Below, piece after piece: positions 11,576 through 22,841 of a DNA stretch of 64,000 nt (its first letter is position 1; the number at the start of each line of letters is the position of its first letter). The translations under genes and the position numbers were made by a program. The stretch is from Colletotrichum lupini (Eukaryota; Ascomycota; Sordariomycetes; Glomerellales; Glomerellaceae). The stretch lies in the NCBI RefSeq assembly GCF_023278565.1, contig NC_064678.1, positions 5,022,001 to 5,086,000 of the forward strand, read 5' to 3'. The notes under the pieces are model-generated. The model had not been told where the DNA came from. It did no database searches and saw nothing but the letters and a program-made list of their open reading frames with translations.

Positions 11576-12360
11576 GTACATATAGACGCTACCCTGCCCT
11601 CGAATTCCGCACTATTTAACCTTAACCCTTTTCTTACCTATCTTTTCTTTTATTTTACCCTCTCCCTTATTAAGGGATTATTAGAATTATAATTTTAATA
11701 GCTTATTAATAAGCTAATATTACTATTTAAAAATAAGTAACTTATATTCGTATATAAGTATTAAGAGTCTTATTATTATAGAAATAATAATAAATATACC
11801 GGAGTATTTAAAAGAGCTTTTTAATAAATTTTTAATATTATTTAAAGCTATGGTCCTTAAGTTATAAAAAAAAGCTAAAGTATTATATTAATACGGCCCT
11901 ATTTATCTTATTAGTATTAATAATAGTCTTTTTAATATAAGATATATTACTAATATTTTATAACTACGTTATTATATTTTATAAATTATACTTAATATTA
12001 ATAAGGATTTTAATATTATTTTTTAATTTATTTCTTAATTTCTTTATTAAGGCCGTTATTATAGGGTTAGTTTAGTTATTAATATTTTAATAAGTATTTT
12101 AACTTAACTTGGAGGCTATTATAACCCTTAAAAAGAGGTTTTTAAAAGATTTATAATTAAACTTTTTATTTATTATAAATAAAGCTATTATAATTAAAAC
12201 TATAATATTACGAACTTCGATAATAAGTAATTAGTAATATAATTATTTTTCTCTTATAATAAACTTAAAAAAATATCTTAATTTAAGTATTAAATAGGTA
12301 CTATACTATTTTATTAAAACTATATTCTTATATTTATAACTTAGAAAGAATTAACTTTCT
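11576..12360. repeat. AT-rich RIP-like relic island
   Basis: Base composition changes abruptly to a TA-dominated stretch with almost no coding capacity and returns to normal near 12360. The texture (runs of tta, taa and ata with scattered CG) is the same as in the RIP-mutated retrotransposons at 26.8-59.7 kb. I could not identify terminal repeats, a target-site duplication or a recognisable transposon domain. It is most likely a truncated, heavily mutated transposon fragment. Confidence 0.55.
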
Positions 12361-15131
12361 TTAATAACAAGGTACTTAGACCTTTGGAGCGCATCTGGTC
12401 CAGAGCAATAACACACCCCACCTTTTGCCCCTCGCCGCCGCATTATGGGTCGACAGGCTCGATAGCCTTGTGGTGGGATATGTGATGGCTTTATCTGGGA
12501 CCAGTCCAACTTGGGAGTCACGATGACACAGAGGTACAGATACCTTGGAGAATGAATAAGGGTCGCCGGGATATACCCCCACCAAGGGGTTACAGACTCG
12601 TACAAGGAGACGCACAAAGACCAAGACAATCAACGTTGAGGGCCGTCAAGATATTGCTACCGGGAGGCGGGCAAAATTTTCATGAGACAACCATCTGCAC
12701 GACGTAGGCGGAAGCTATGCCAACGACAGGACGAAGGAAGCAACTCCTCGAGGATGGGTGTCTTTCCTGCGCCGCGGGCAAGCATAGCCATGGCAAGGAT
12801 TGGAGATTGATGATGATAGGGGAATTAGCGCAAGTGCGCGCGTCGCCGTGCCGCGACAAGTTGCGCCGGCGTAACCTGAAGAGATTTGTGCGATGGAAAG
12901 GACGTTACGATCCTGGGGCCGGTGAGGGTGTGAGACTCTGAGTGGCTGGTGCGCGGTGTATCGTCATCCTGGGACCTAGGGTCCTTTGGCGGGGAAACTG
13001 GGAAAGTCGACTCGAGGGAAAGGTCGTCAAGCTGACGAGATTTTGGAAAGTTGAGGTACCTGACGACACCCCCCAAAGCTGACCGGAAGAGTTCAGTGCC
13101 ATCCCAAGGAAATTCCGCGCCAGGAATATGCACGCTGTCGCAATATGGCCATGCGATCGTCGGCGTGGAACCCGAGCAACCAAGTTGCAAGCGACGCTAC
13201 TTTACCTCGGGGTATTCAGAACCGCCCAGCAAGCCATTCGCGGAGCCCGCACCGGTTCTAGGAGGCGCTCTAGTTAGGTAGGCCCGCGGGATTTACGACG
13301 ACGAGAGTTTATTGGAATTCAACGCAGTCTCCTTTCCGTTCTGGAAGCGAGGTTCAGACGAAACGCGGCGTTACGAAAAATCGACTGGCCGCCTACTCAT
13401 CAGCGGCCGTTTTTGGGCATCAGAGTTCCAGGACCCTTTTATCGAAAGCGGTCTGGAACGGGACCTACTCTAAGACCTGGAATATCTCTCCTTGGGCTTC
13501 CGGCCTGTCTCCGAAAGGCGGATGCCACAGCCACAGCCACCGTGAGCAGCGCTACATACACTGACAGCGACAATAGTGTAGGTACTCTGTAAGACTGTGC
13601 CTCAAGGATAAGAGGAGCGGCGCCAGCGACCCGACAGCGGCGGCGAGGGCGAAGGCGATGGGCACGGCGGCGGGCGACAGTGCACACGAGCACCCCAAAG
13701 ATCCAAGGATAGAAACAGCGGACAGCGGACCGACGGACGTGGGCCTCGTAAATGACATGTATCGGTACGTGCCCCGCGTTGTGGCACGGTGGCTCCTGTG
13801 GGTGAGAGGTACCTGCTTGGTCCTTGAATCGCCAGTGACGATACCTTGCTCTATCTCTGGCTGGGTCTTTACAGTCCGGTTTGCCGCACCCGTTTATTAC
13901 TCGGTATACCTGCAATTTTTCTTGTTGTCTGTAGCCTGTAGGAAACCTGGATACAAAGTAGCGATTTCTCGAGGTGGTCATTGTTGGGTCGGTGGTCGCA
14001 GCTGCAGCAGCTAGTCGCAGATACTGCCGCAAGGGCGGTGCCGGGCGGCCTCTGAGTGGCTCGTCAACGGGCTACTGGGCGCACGCCGAAGTCATCGTCA
14101 CACATTTTGATCAGTGATTTTCATACTTATCAGTCTTGGAGACTAGGGTTGACAGAACAAAACCACCCAAGTGGAAGCGGAAGAGGAGTTTCCCAGGGGC
14201 CATTTACGGAGAAGAGGAAGTTGACGATACCTCTAGAGGTGAAAGGTCCGCCCGTCGCATTTCCGTTTCCCACGGAGACTTGATGCCGGTGGTAGAGGAC
14301 CGCGGGGCCGTAGCCAGGCAGTAGGGATACTTGAGAGACGTCTGATAGTGGCAGACGGGAGTGGTGGTGCAGCACAGAAAGGCAGGTTAAAGGGCGGGAA
14401 ATGTGTGGGTGAAGAGGGTGTCCTGGGTTCGGGCAAAGTACCTGGACATTGTCGTCGTGGGACGCTGGGAACCGAATCAGAATTGGCATGTATCTGTGGT
14501 CCCCCAAACTCTGGGCTGGCGGACGAATGGGAGGGCACATGTTTCCGGGGCCACACCCCACCAGCCCACCCCTCTCACCCCACCGCAATCGATACCAGAA
14601 GCCAGAACCAGCCATACCCCTGCCGCCGTCATGGGCAGGCACTGGCAGGCCTTATCTTGGGCTGAAGGACCAAAGAGGGACCCTCGAGAGACCTCGAGAG
14701 ACCTAGACAAGAGCCACAAGTTACGGTTCTGTACCGGTTGTACATGAGCTTTCCTCGCCAACAGGGCCGGTCGTCTGCGAAACATCTGAGGTATCTCGAC
14801 GGTACCTTGCAGATTGCTGGCAGCACCAGCAAAAAATAGAGCATCGAGCGAACTGGACTGCCTCTTTCTCACTCAAATCTGTCTCTCCCACCAGCGCCCG
14901 CGCCTGCCTTCCTTGCCGGACGACAGACAGAGGAAAACATAAAACCCTCAACCGCCCGCTTCGACTGTTCTTATCGTACCTGTTCTTTACTTTTCCACAT
15001 CCTATCCCTCTATTCCTCCCGTTACAGTCCTATAGATCATTTGATCTCTACTGCTCGAACCTTTTCCTGATCTCCAAATTGGACCTTGTTCTTTTTCCCG
15101 TTTTTATCACATTACACACACAACCGCAAAA
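12361..15131. other. Intergenic region and glutamine synthetase promoter
   Basis: No gene can be supported here. Open frames (for example 13439-14032, minus) are short and overlap on both strands. The last 300 bp turn C/T-rich and AT-rich (14940-15120), typical of a fungal promoter and leader, with an AT-rich box near 14937-14945 and pyrimidine runs up to the ATG at 15132. Confidence 0.4.
14651..14657 (-). promoter_or_regulatory. GATA-factor (AreA/NIT2-type) site candidate
   Basis: CTTATCT is the complement of AGATAAG, a full match to HGATAR, bound by nitrogen-regulatory GATA factors in ascomycetes. A second match (CTTATCG) lies at 14970-14976. Both are upstream of glutamine synthetase, a gene expected to be nitrogen-regulated. 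Such short motifs occur often by chance, so this is suggestive only. Confidence 0.3.
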
Positions 15132-17431
15132 ATGGTAAGTCCCAAACTCTGCCCCACCACGTCATACTACTCCTATCGCGACCTGAGTGCTGGCGTTATG
15201 CTGTTCTCTCGGGTCACGATGCTGGATACCCAAAATCGAAGGAAGAAGAAGAAGAGGATCACAGTTACTAACACGTCTTTTCTCTCCAGGCGACAGAAGC
15301 TGCCTTCACCTCCAGGCCCGAGACCGTGAGATTACACCAATATACCCGGTGCTGAGCTTGGCGTAGCTGGAGTTCACTTCCAGCCGTCAGCTTTGCGCAA
15401 ATCGAATAAGCAATCATGCTGACCCATCGAATAGTTGGCCAAGTACCTCAAGCTTGACCAGAAGGGCTCAATTATGGCCGAGTACATCTGGATCGACGCT
15501 GATGGCGAGACCCGTTCCAAGTCGAGGGTACGTTCTCACAACAACCACCTTGTCTTTCTTATTCCCTCCTTTTGCTTTTTCATATTTTCCCCGGGCCCTT
15601 CGTGGTGCTCCAGACGCTCTAGCCCGCTATTCCACCGGAAAATGTCACTCACCCAGCCCTTTCCTGTTGCGATGCGACACAGTTTGAAATGGCTCATGCC
15701 TTCACTCTGACATCTGTGTCGACGGTTGCATCAACGGAAAAGCTGGGGCAGCGGGTCGTCTTGCTCTGGATTCATCCCCTACGGGATGTCTCCGACTTCC
15801 GGCTGGGAATAGCGGGCAAAAAGCTGTGGGCGGGTGAGCAAGCGGCAGCAGATGCGGCGGCGACATGCACTGGGGCTTGGCGGGGGTCAAAACACACACC
15901 ACCTGCCCCTCCAGTGCGCATTTCTGGTGGTGGGTGGTACGTACCTGTTCCTGCTGCTTTGGTCTTGGTCTCTTCTTTCGAGGGCCACGGCCGGACTGGC
16001 TGAAAGGAGTCGATCACGACTCGATCCTGCAAGGAACCCCACCCCACGTTCGCCTGGCTCCAAGTCTTTTTTTGCCTTGCCTACAGCTGCAGGGTTGAAC
16101 GCCGCAGCTCGGGTATTGGAGGTCTTGCGAGTTGCTGCCGCATCATCAGTCCCCTCCCCTTTTGCCCGTCGGCGCGTCTTCGGTAAACCGGTTGGCCAGC
16201 CGCCGGCCGAGGGTCGTTACTGTTCTCCACGCAATGGCCACGATCTCCAATGGGGCCACTGGGGGGTAGCTCCGCCTGGCATCGTCAGCCTGACGGCAAG
16301 GCGCGGCGCATGATGTCAACCTTGATAGCCAAGATGGCTCACGAGTTCACCCGCGCATGCCTCTATTCGCAGTTACATCATAGCGCCATCTATTATCATC
16401 ACGTAGCTAACAAATTTGCCTCCATAGACTCTCAAGGAGAAGGAGTACACCCCCGAGGACCTTCCTATGTGGAACTTTGATGGTTCCTCCACCAACCAGG
16501 CGCCCGGCGACAACTCTGATGTCTACCTGAAGCCCGTTGCTGTCTTCCCCGACCCATTCCGTGGATCTCCCAACATCCTCGTCCTCTCCGAATGTTGGAA
16601 CGCCGATGGCACCCCCAACAAGTACAACTACAGACATGAGTGCGCCAAGTTGATGGAGGCTCACGCCGCTCACGAGCCCTGGTTCGGTCTCGAGCAGGAG
16701 TACACTCTGCTCGACCTCAGCAACCGCCCCTTCGGCTGGCCCGCTAACGGCTTCCCTGCTCCCCAGGGCCCCTACTACTGCGGTGTTGGTGCCGGCAAGG
16801 TCGTCCAGCGCGACATCGTCGACGCCCACTACAAGGCCTGCCTGTACTCTGGCATCAAGATCTCTGGTACCAACGCCGAGGTTATGCCCGCCCAGTGGGA
16901 GTATCAGGTCGGTCCCTGCACCGGCATTGAGATGGGTGACCACCTCTGGCTGGCTCGCTTCCTCCTGGCCCGCATTGCCGAGGAGTTCGGCGCCAAGGTC
17001 TCCGTTGAGCCCAAGCCCATCCCCGGTGACTGGAACGGTGCCGGTCTCCACTCTAACTTCTCCTCTAAGGAGATGCGTGTTGAGGGTGGCATGAAGCACA
17101 TCGAGGCTGCCATCAAGAAGCTTGAGGGTCGTCATAAGGAGCACATTGCCGTCTACGGTGAGGGCAACGAGAAGCGTCTCACTGGCCGCCACGAGACCGG
17201 CTCCATCGATTCGTTCTCTTACGGAGTTGCCAACCGTGGTGCTTCTATTCGTATCCCCAGAGAGTGCGCCCAGAAGGGCTACGGCTACTTCGAGGATCGC
17301 CGCCCCGCCTCAAATGCCGACCCCTACAGAATTACTGGTACGTTAACACTCACACAAATGCACATCGCTACAGCAAGCTAATTCCCTTCATAGGTATTCT
17401 GATGGAGACTATTTACGGTTCTGCCGAGTAA
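15132..17431 (+). CDS. GLN1: Glutamine synthetase (GS-II, cytosolic)
   Basis: The enzyme makes glutamine from glutamate, ammonia and ATP, the main nitrogen-assimilation step. I place five exons: 15132-15134, 15290-15325, 15435-15527, 16428-17337 and 17394-17431, giving 359 residues, the usual fungal length. All four introns are GT-AG, with CTAAC-type branch points where checked (15266-15273 and 16406-16411). Visible motifs are DGSSTNQA (about 62-69), the metal and glutamate site FGLEQEY with E133 and E135, [11 protein letters not shown], and the ATP-binding [10 protein letters not shown]. The first exon is only the ATG, directly followed by gtaagt. Intron 3 is 900 nt, very long beside the others (155, 109 and 56 nt). 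The N-terminal residues and the [19 protein letters not shown] block fix the exon joins. Confidence 0.95.
15528..16427 (+). other. Unusually long intron 3 of glutamine synthetase
   Basis: This 900-nt GT-AG intron starts gtacgt after codon 44 and ends ccatag after a gctaac branch point at 16405-16410. It is not AT-rich and holds no transposon signature. It has short open frames on both strands without recognisable content. It may harbour a regulatory element or non-coding RNA, or simply be long. Confidence 0.75.
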
Positions 17432-19370
17432 AGGGGAGATTGAAAAAGAGAGGATGGTATACCCTAGTTCAAGCGACGACAAGTCGTATTGAATATGCTT
17501 TTATCAGCGTGTCAAATAGATCAGACAAGGTCATTACGGGTCAATGAGGATTCAAACAAGGTTCAAACAAACAAAAAAAAAATCACATATTGCCATACTC
17601 TTCTGCAAAGACAAACGTGAAGATCCATTTTTGAATTACAACTACCGCAAGACGTCATTCAAGCTATGCACGGAGGACTTACGGAAGATAGCTGAAACAC
17701 GCTGCTCCCCTCCGTTTTCGCAGTCCCTACTTTTTACCCCCTCACCGTCTCAGCTCCCTCCCCCCCCAAATCACTGCCGTTGACACCGTTTGCCCGCAGT
17801 CGGCTTCTCATTTCCTGTTTTGGACAATTGTTGGTTTTGGCCAAGCCTTTTTGCTGATTTGGGTGAACATAGCCCCGGGGAAACACTTTGAGTCTGTCTA
17901 TGCTTAGAGTTTGATGAGGAATGGCAGGGTGGTAAGGAAGGTATCCTGAGAGTCCAGGGACCCTAAGTATAGGTCAGGTTAGGTCAGGTAAGAGTTACCG
18001 GGCTATACATTAGAGGGGAAAGGGCCTGGTTTTTTTTTATAGAGTTTTCTTTCTTTCTTGTAAAGGCCCAGCCTCTTGTTCCCATCAGACGAAAGGCGTC
18101 ACTTTTGTCTTGAGAAAGACACAAAGCCATTGATTGTTAAGAGATTAATACACCGGTGATGAGTGACAAAAGCAGGTGAATGAAGTCAGGCTCTAAGTCG
18201 CTTCGCTGACTAGGTACCTAGGTAACGTAGATTTGACGTGTCTCTTCATCACTACTGGAGCCCCTGGTCTAGCAATGCTTATAATGTTGGAGTTTAGGTT
18301 CGATTTGGAGGCGGTGAGGGAGTAAGTCACCGACATCCCCCCATCCCTCCTCTGCCGGCTCGGAGAGGTGAAAGTTTTTCCATGATACAGGGGGTGAGTT
18401 GGATGGACGGGATGTCGGCAGTGCTTGTCATCGGGTCAGCCTTGACTTTTTTCTGAAGCTGATGCAGGTGTAGATGCAGATGCAGCCTCAGAGGTTGAGG
18501 TCGGAAAATCCGGGTGATGTACAATTGCCGATGCGGTGTGTTATTTCTGTTTCCTTGCGTGTTGGCTCGGGAAAGTAGATTGGGGGACTGTTTGATGGAT
18601 GGGATTGCGCGGCGGTGAGAGTATGCTTTTTTTGATGGGATGAGGGTTTACTGAGTATAGATGTGCTACGTTACGGGCAGCCGGGACGAAAGGGGATCGT
18701 GTCGGGGTAGAAGGCCCGCAGTGGTCTACGTGTGGACATGTACCTTTGCGTGCCCTGTGATGTGTTGGTCAAGAGTCTTAGATGGAGACCCTGAAGCAAG
18801 ATATGATAGGTGTGAGATTTGGCGATGGTTGAATTGATGATGCTATCCGTACCTTACTGAACCCAGCTACGTTGGATCAGCCATGCCAAATGGCGTTGAA
18901 ATGATGACAGAGTGTCTGCAATTCATCTCGACGTACTGAGCTGTCGCGCCCCGAAGTCTTCATTCAGGTCAGATGTTTCAGTGAAGCAGAGCTCACTCTC
19001 AATTTCTGATTTCAAGAGCTCTCCATAGTATCATCTAAAAGGTGGCATGGTGAGCTCTTCGGTGCGTTCGGGTCCGTTGAAGTTTGAAAAGCTTTGAGGT
19101 CCCGGCCCCGCGCCTTATCTTATCGTACATGTGGGGTATCCGCTAATCTCCAACAGGACTAGCCGCTAAGAAATTCTCAATTGAGAATCTTTTTTTTTGC
19201 CTATCAGCATTTTCAACTCCAAAAAAATACTACCAACGTCTATCACGACGATACCCTCACATTTTGCGCTTCACCGCAACACCCAGCTCTACCACGCCAG
19301 CGAGCAAATTTTTGCACCTCCTCCAACCACACCACTCAAGGGCACAAACGGCCTACACAACCATATCACA
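17432..19370. other. Intergenic region between GLN1 and UTP15
   Basis: No gene is supported in these 1.9 kb. The part after 17431 is the glutamine synthetase 3' region. A short direct repeat of aggtcaggt occurs at about 17970-17990. Close to UTP15 lie a 16-bp perfect palindrome (19173-19188), a T-run after it, and an AT-rich core (caaatttttg, about 19306-19315) resembling the rRNA-processing element found upstream of ribosome-biogenesis genes in yeasts; that resemblance is weak. Confidence 0.4.
19173..19188. promoter_or_regulatory. 16-bp perfect palindrome upstream of UTP15
   Basis: ATTCTCAATTGAGAAT reads the same on both strands and is followed by a run of nine T. It lies about 185 bp before the UTP15 start, in the expected promoter. 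It could be a dimeric-factor site; no factor is identified. Confidence 0.3.
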
Positions 19371-20978
19371 ATGGCAGCTACCGTGGGACCCCTCCCGCAG
19401 GTGAAGCTGCCCTCGGGCCCGTCCCCCGTGACGGCCGAGCAGCGCTACTGGAAGTCCTTCAAGAACCAGCTCCAGATCCCCTCGCCAACCTCGTACCCAA
19501 TCACCCACATCTCGTCGACCTCCTCCGATGGCCTCTTCGCCGTCACCACCGGCACCCGTGTCCAGCTCTACTCCTCCCGCACCCGCAAGCTCGAAAAGAC
19601 AATCACCCGCTTCGCCGACGTCGCCCGCTCCGGCTCCCTGCGCCGCGACGGCCGCGTCCTCGTCGCCGCCGAAGATACAGGCCGCATGCAGGTGTTCGAC
19701 ACCCACTCCCGCTCCATCCTCAAGACGTGGACGAAGCACCGCCAGCCCGTCTGGGCCACGCGCTTCTCGGGCTCCCAGCCCACCACCTTGCTCTCCGCCT
19801 CCGACGACAAGACGGTCCGCCTCTGGGACCTCACGGCCAACGACCCGCTCAACACCTTCGTGGGACACTCCGACTACGTCCGCTGCGCAGAGTTCTTCCC
19901 GGCCACCTCCCCGTCGGGCGCCGGCAACGTCATCGTCTCGGGCTCCTACGACTCTACCGTCAAGATCTGGGACCCGAGAATAGGCTCCAACGCCGCCGTC
20001 ATGACCTTCAAGCACGCCGCCCCCGTCGAGTCCGTCCTTCCCCTCTCCTCCGGCACCACCCTCCTCGCCGCCTCGGGCCCCCAGGTCTCCGTCCTCGACC
20101 TCGTTGCCGCCCGCCCCATCCACCAGATCGCCAACCACCAAAAGACCGTCACTTCCCTCAGCCTCGCCTCCAACGGCACCCGCCTCGTCACCGGCGGCCT
20201 CGACGGCCACGTAAAGGTCTTCGAGACCACCGGTTGGAACGTCGTCTCCTCGACAAAGTACCCCTCCCCCATCCTCTCCCTCCGCGTCCTCCCGGCCTCC
20301 GATGCGCTCGACAGCGCGGACCGCCACCTCGTCGTGGGCATGCAATCCGGCGTCCTCTCCATCCGCACCCGCCTCACGGGCCCCGAAGCCACCCGCCAAA
20401 AGGAGCGCGACCGCGAAATGGCCGCCCTCCTCGCCGGCACCCTCGACGAGCACGACAAGGCCGCGAAAAGCAAGAAGCGCAAAGCCTCGGCCATGCGCCG
20501 CCTCGAGAGCCTGGGCGAGGGCCAGGCCGAGGTTATCGTCGCGCAGGACGCGCGCACCAGCGCGCCCAAGGAGAAGGCGTGGGAGAAGGCCCTGCGCCAC
20601 GGGCGGTACGCTAGCGCGCTGGACCAGGCGCTCGATCCGCGCGGGAAAGATCACTCGCCGCTCGGCGTTCTGACGCTGCTTCTTGCGCTGCGGCACCGGT
20701 CTGCTGTGCGGGATGCGCTTGAGGGGCGCGATGAGAGGACGGTACAGCCGGTGCTCAAGTGGACGTGCGATCACATTATCGATCCGCGGTACGTGAGCAT
20801 TTGCGTTGAGGTCGGCATGGTGCTCGTGGAGCTGTATGCGCAGTATGCTGGTGACAGTGCCGAGCTGTTTGAGGGGTTCAAGGCTCTCAAGAGGAAGGTC
20901 ACGAATGAGGTTGATCGCGCGCAGACGGCGTCTTCTGTGGGCGGTATGGTGGAGAGTTTGATTCTGGGCTCTGCTTGA
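19371..20978 (+). CDS. UTP15: U3 snoRNP / SSU processome WD40 protein UTP15
   Basis: UTP15 is part of the t-UTP/UtpA complex that acts in the nucleolus in early pre-18S rRNA processing. The chosen ATG at 19371 gives 535 residues. The frame is open further upstream to 19197, but that extension is low-complexity leader, and MAATVGPLPQ followed by TAEQRYWKSF matches the family N-terminus. WD repeats are visible from about residue 45 to 370, including SASDDKTVRLWDL (142-154) and VSGSYDSTVKIWD (189-201). A basic linker (about 400-440) is followed by the helical UTP15 C-terminal domain (about 410-530). No introns are needed. Codons are very C-rich, which creates long false frames on the other strand. 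Confidence 0.93.
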   Translation: MAATVGPLPQVKLPSGPSPVTAEQRYWKSFKNQLQIPSPTSYPITHISSTSSDGLFAVTTGTRVQLYSSRTRKLEKTITRFADVARSGSLRRDGRVLVAAEDTGRMQVFDTHSRSILKTWTKHRQPVWATRFSGSQPTTLLSASDDKTVRLWDLTANDPLNTFVGHSDYVRCAEFFPATSPSGAGNVIVSGSYDSTVKIWDPRIGSNAAVMTFKHAAPVESVLPLSSGTTLLAASGPQVSVLDLVAARPIHQIANHQKTVTSLSLASNGTRLVTGGLDGHVKVFETTGWNVVSSTKYPSPILSLRVLPASDALDSADRHLVVGMQSGVLSIRTRLTGPEATRQKERDREMAALLAGTLDEHDKAAKSKKRKASAMRRLESLGEGQAEVIVAQDARTSAPKEKAWEKALRHGRYASALDQALDPRGKDHSPLGVLTLLLALRHRSAVRDALEGRDERTVQPVLKWTCDHIIDPRYVSICVEVGMVLVELYAQYAGDSAELFEGFKALKRKVTNEVDRAQTASSVGGMVESLILGSA

Positions 20979-22841
20979 GAGAGACTGAGAAAGGAAGTTG
21001 TTTGTACATGACATTTGTGATTTTCTCTTTGACTCTTTGATGGGTGGTTGGGTGGGTTTATACCCCTTTGTCTTTCGAGTTTCACATGGCATCTAGGGAT
21101 ATTTGTCCAAGTCGCGAGAGGCTTGAGTGCCGGACAATTGACCTCGATTTGATGGGCTCTTGTGGAGTTAGAGAAGACGGTTGAAACAACAAGACGTGCC
21201 GAGAAGCAAGGGCAGCTACGACTACGGCGTGAGAGACTTCGTTGTCGTGTGTATGCCAGAGAGGCAGAAGGCTAGGGGAGAGGGGCAGTGGAAGAAGACA
21301 TTCAAAAAGGTGGAAAGGGTCGCATTATCTGGCTCCGTCTCAAGAGATACAGGACGCCGATGTGGATAAGGACTGGATCATCTTGGTCAACTTAATGCAT
21401 TGCGATGGCGTTGGGGATCCGAAAAAAAAGGAGAAGGGAATTCAAAAGGAAGATAATTGTGTGATATAGAATGACTACACAAGACCTGATTTTCATGAGA
21501 TACTGTTTGCTTGCCCCTTTCAGGCGCTCTGCACATTTGCAAAAGATTACGCAAGCTGAGCACAATGCTGTGATGGCATCTTGGCATCGGGCAAGGAGAG
21601 TCTCGCACATCGAATACCAGCGGTGACGGATTTTCTCTCGCATTCGAGCCCATCATCTCTGCTCTTGGGCTGGTCCAGGAGCGATATCGAAGATAAGAAA
21701 GGAGTGAGGCGAGAACCTTGCGTCGTCCTATCCTAGAATTTTGCGCACTGGACCTCTAAACCTGCCGAAGAAAGCTGTTTTGATGGCTCAAAGAGGGCTC
21801 CGGGAGAACTTGCCGCGTAGAATCACGCGGTATCTGCTTCGTTACTATTTTGCCACGGGGAGATCTGGTGTCCTAAACCGAAATTAAATGGCGCGGGTGC
21901 TTTGGTTTCACCTAGTCTTGCGCAGCTTCGGGCGAAGCCGTGTTCTAGGCCAAGTGATGAAGCAAAGTTGAAAAAGTCAAGATAGTACTGGGCAGATAAG
22001 ACATGGAAAACCACATGAGGAGTTTAATTCTATCGATGCTCTGCTCACACCGACAGCTTCAATGTTTATGTAACAAACACTAGAGATCTAGCCACTATGC
22101 GTGGAGAGCTGAATTGGTTGGGAGACAAAGCATAGGCAGATATAGACTTCGATTGTTGAAGAAGCTATGAAATCATGAGATTCATCGATCCAATCACCAA
22201 CACTCCCGAAAACCATCAACTACACTTTCTCAGTCTTTCATGGATCGTACCGACCTGCGGGTAGCTGGTGTGTCGCGAGTCGCACGTGGCGTCAACCGCG
22301 CCCGTCAAGCTGTTTTGAGTTCATCTCTTCCTCCATCTTCTTCCTCTTTGTGCCTCTGTCCCGAGAGGGGAAGTTTCCGAGAGAAGTGTTTTCCAAGAAC
22401 TACTAGCTCAATCCATCAATTTTGACTTGGGTGATCCCGCACCGTTCGCTGATAAGTTCGCTTCCCATGGATACCTCAAGTCACAACACCTCGATTAGAA
22501 TGGGGAGGGGGTTGAACCTTCAAAGCATTCACGTGCCTTCCACTCCTAGGTTTTTGTCAGGCCCAAAGTGAAAGCAAACTTGTAGAGAGCGGGAGTGCCC
22601 CATTTAATATGTGACTTGGAATACCCTTCTTTCTCATCTCTTAACCTGGCGATGTTCGATACCACCTAATCTCTCGCCCGTGCGAGATGCCAGATGCCAC
22701 GACCCCCAGGCTCTAGGCTACCGATCACTACATGAATGTAACGACGACGCACCCGAATACGGGCAAACCACAAGCTTCTTCGCCAACCCAGTTCTCCTGG
22801 GCGGGATATTGTGCAAGGCGCTACCAGTTACAGCAGCAAAT
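20979..22841. other. Intergenic region
   Basis: No gene is supported in these 1.86 kb. Small frames at 21181-21469 and 22240-22425 lack any family-like features. C/T-rich stretches near 22205-22240 and 22318-22360 could be leader sequence of the membrane-protein gene that follows. Confidence 0.4.

Noticed and set aside
16407..17192. 261-residue minus-strand frame over glutamine synthetase
   Set aside because: Antisense shadow of exon 4; the sense strand has unmistakable glutamine synthetase motifs.
19181..20614. 477-residue frame in another phase of UTP15
   Set aside because: Pro/Arg-rich composition is the frame-shifted shadow of a well-supported WD40 protein.
19353..21092. 579-residue frame antisense to UTP15
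   Set aside because: It is low-complexity Gly/Glu/Arg text produced by the C-ending codons of the sense gene, with no domain.
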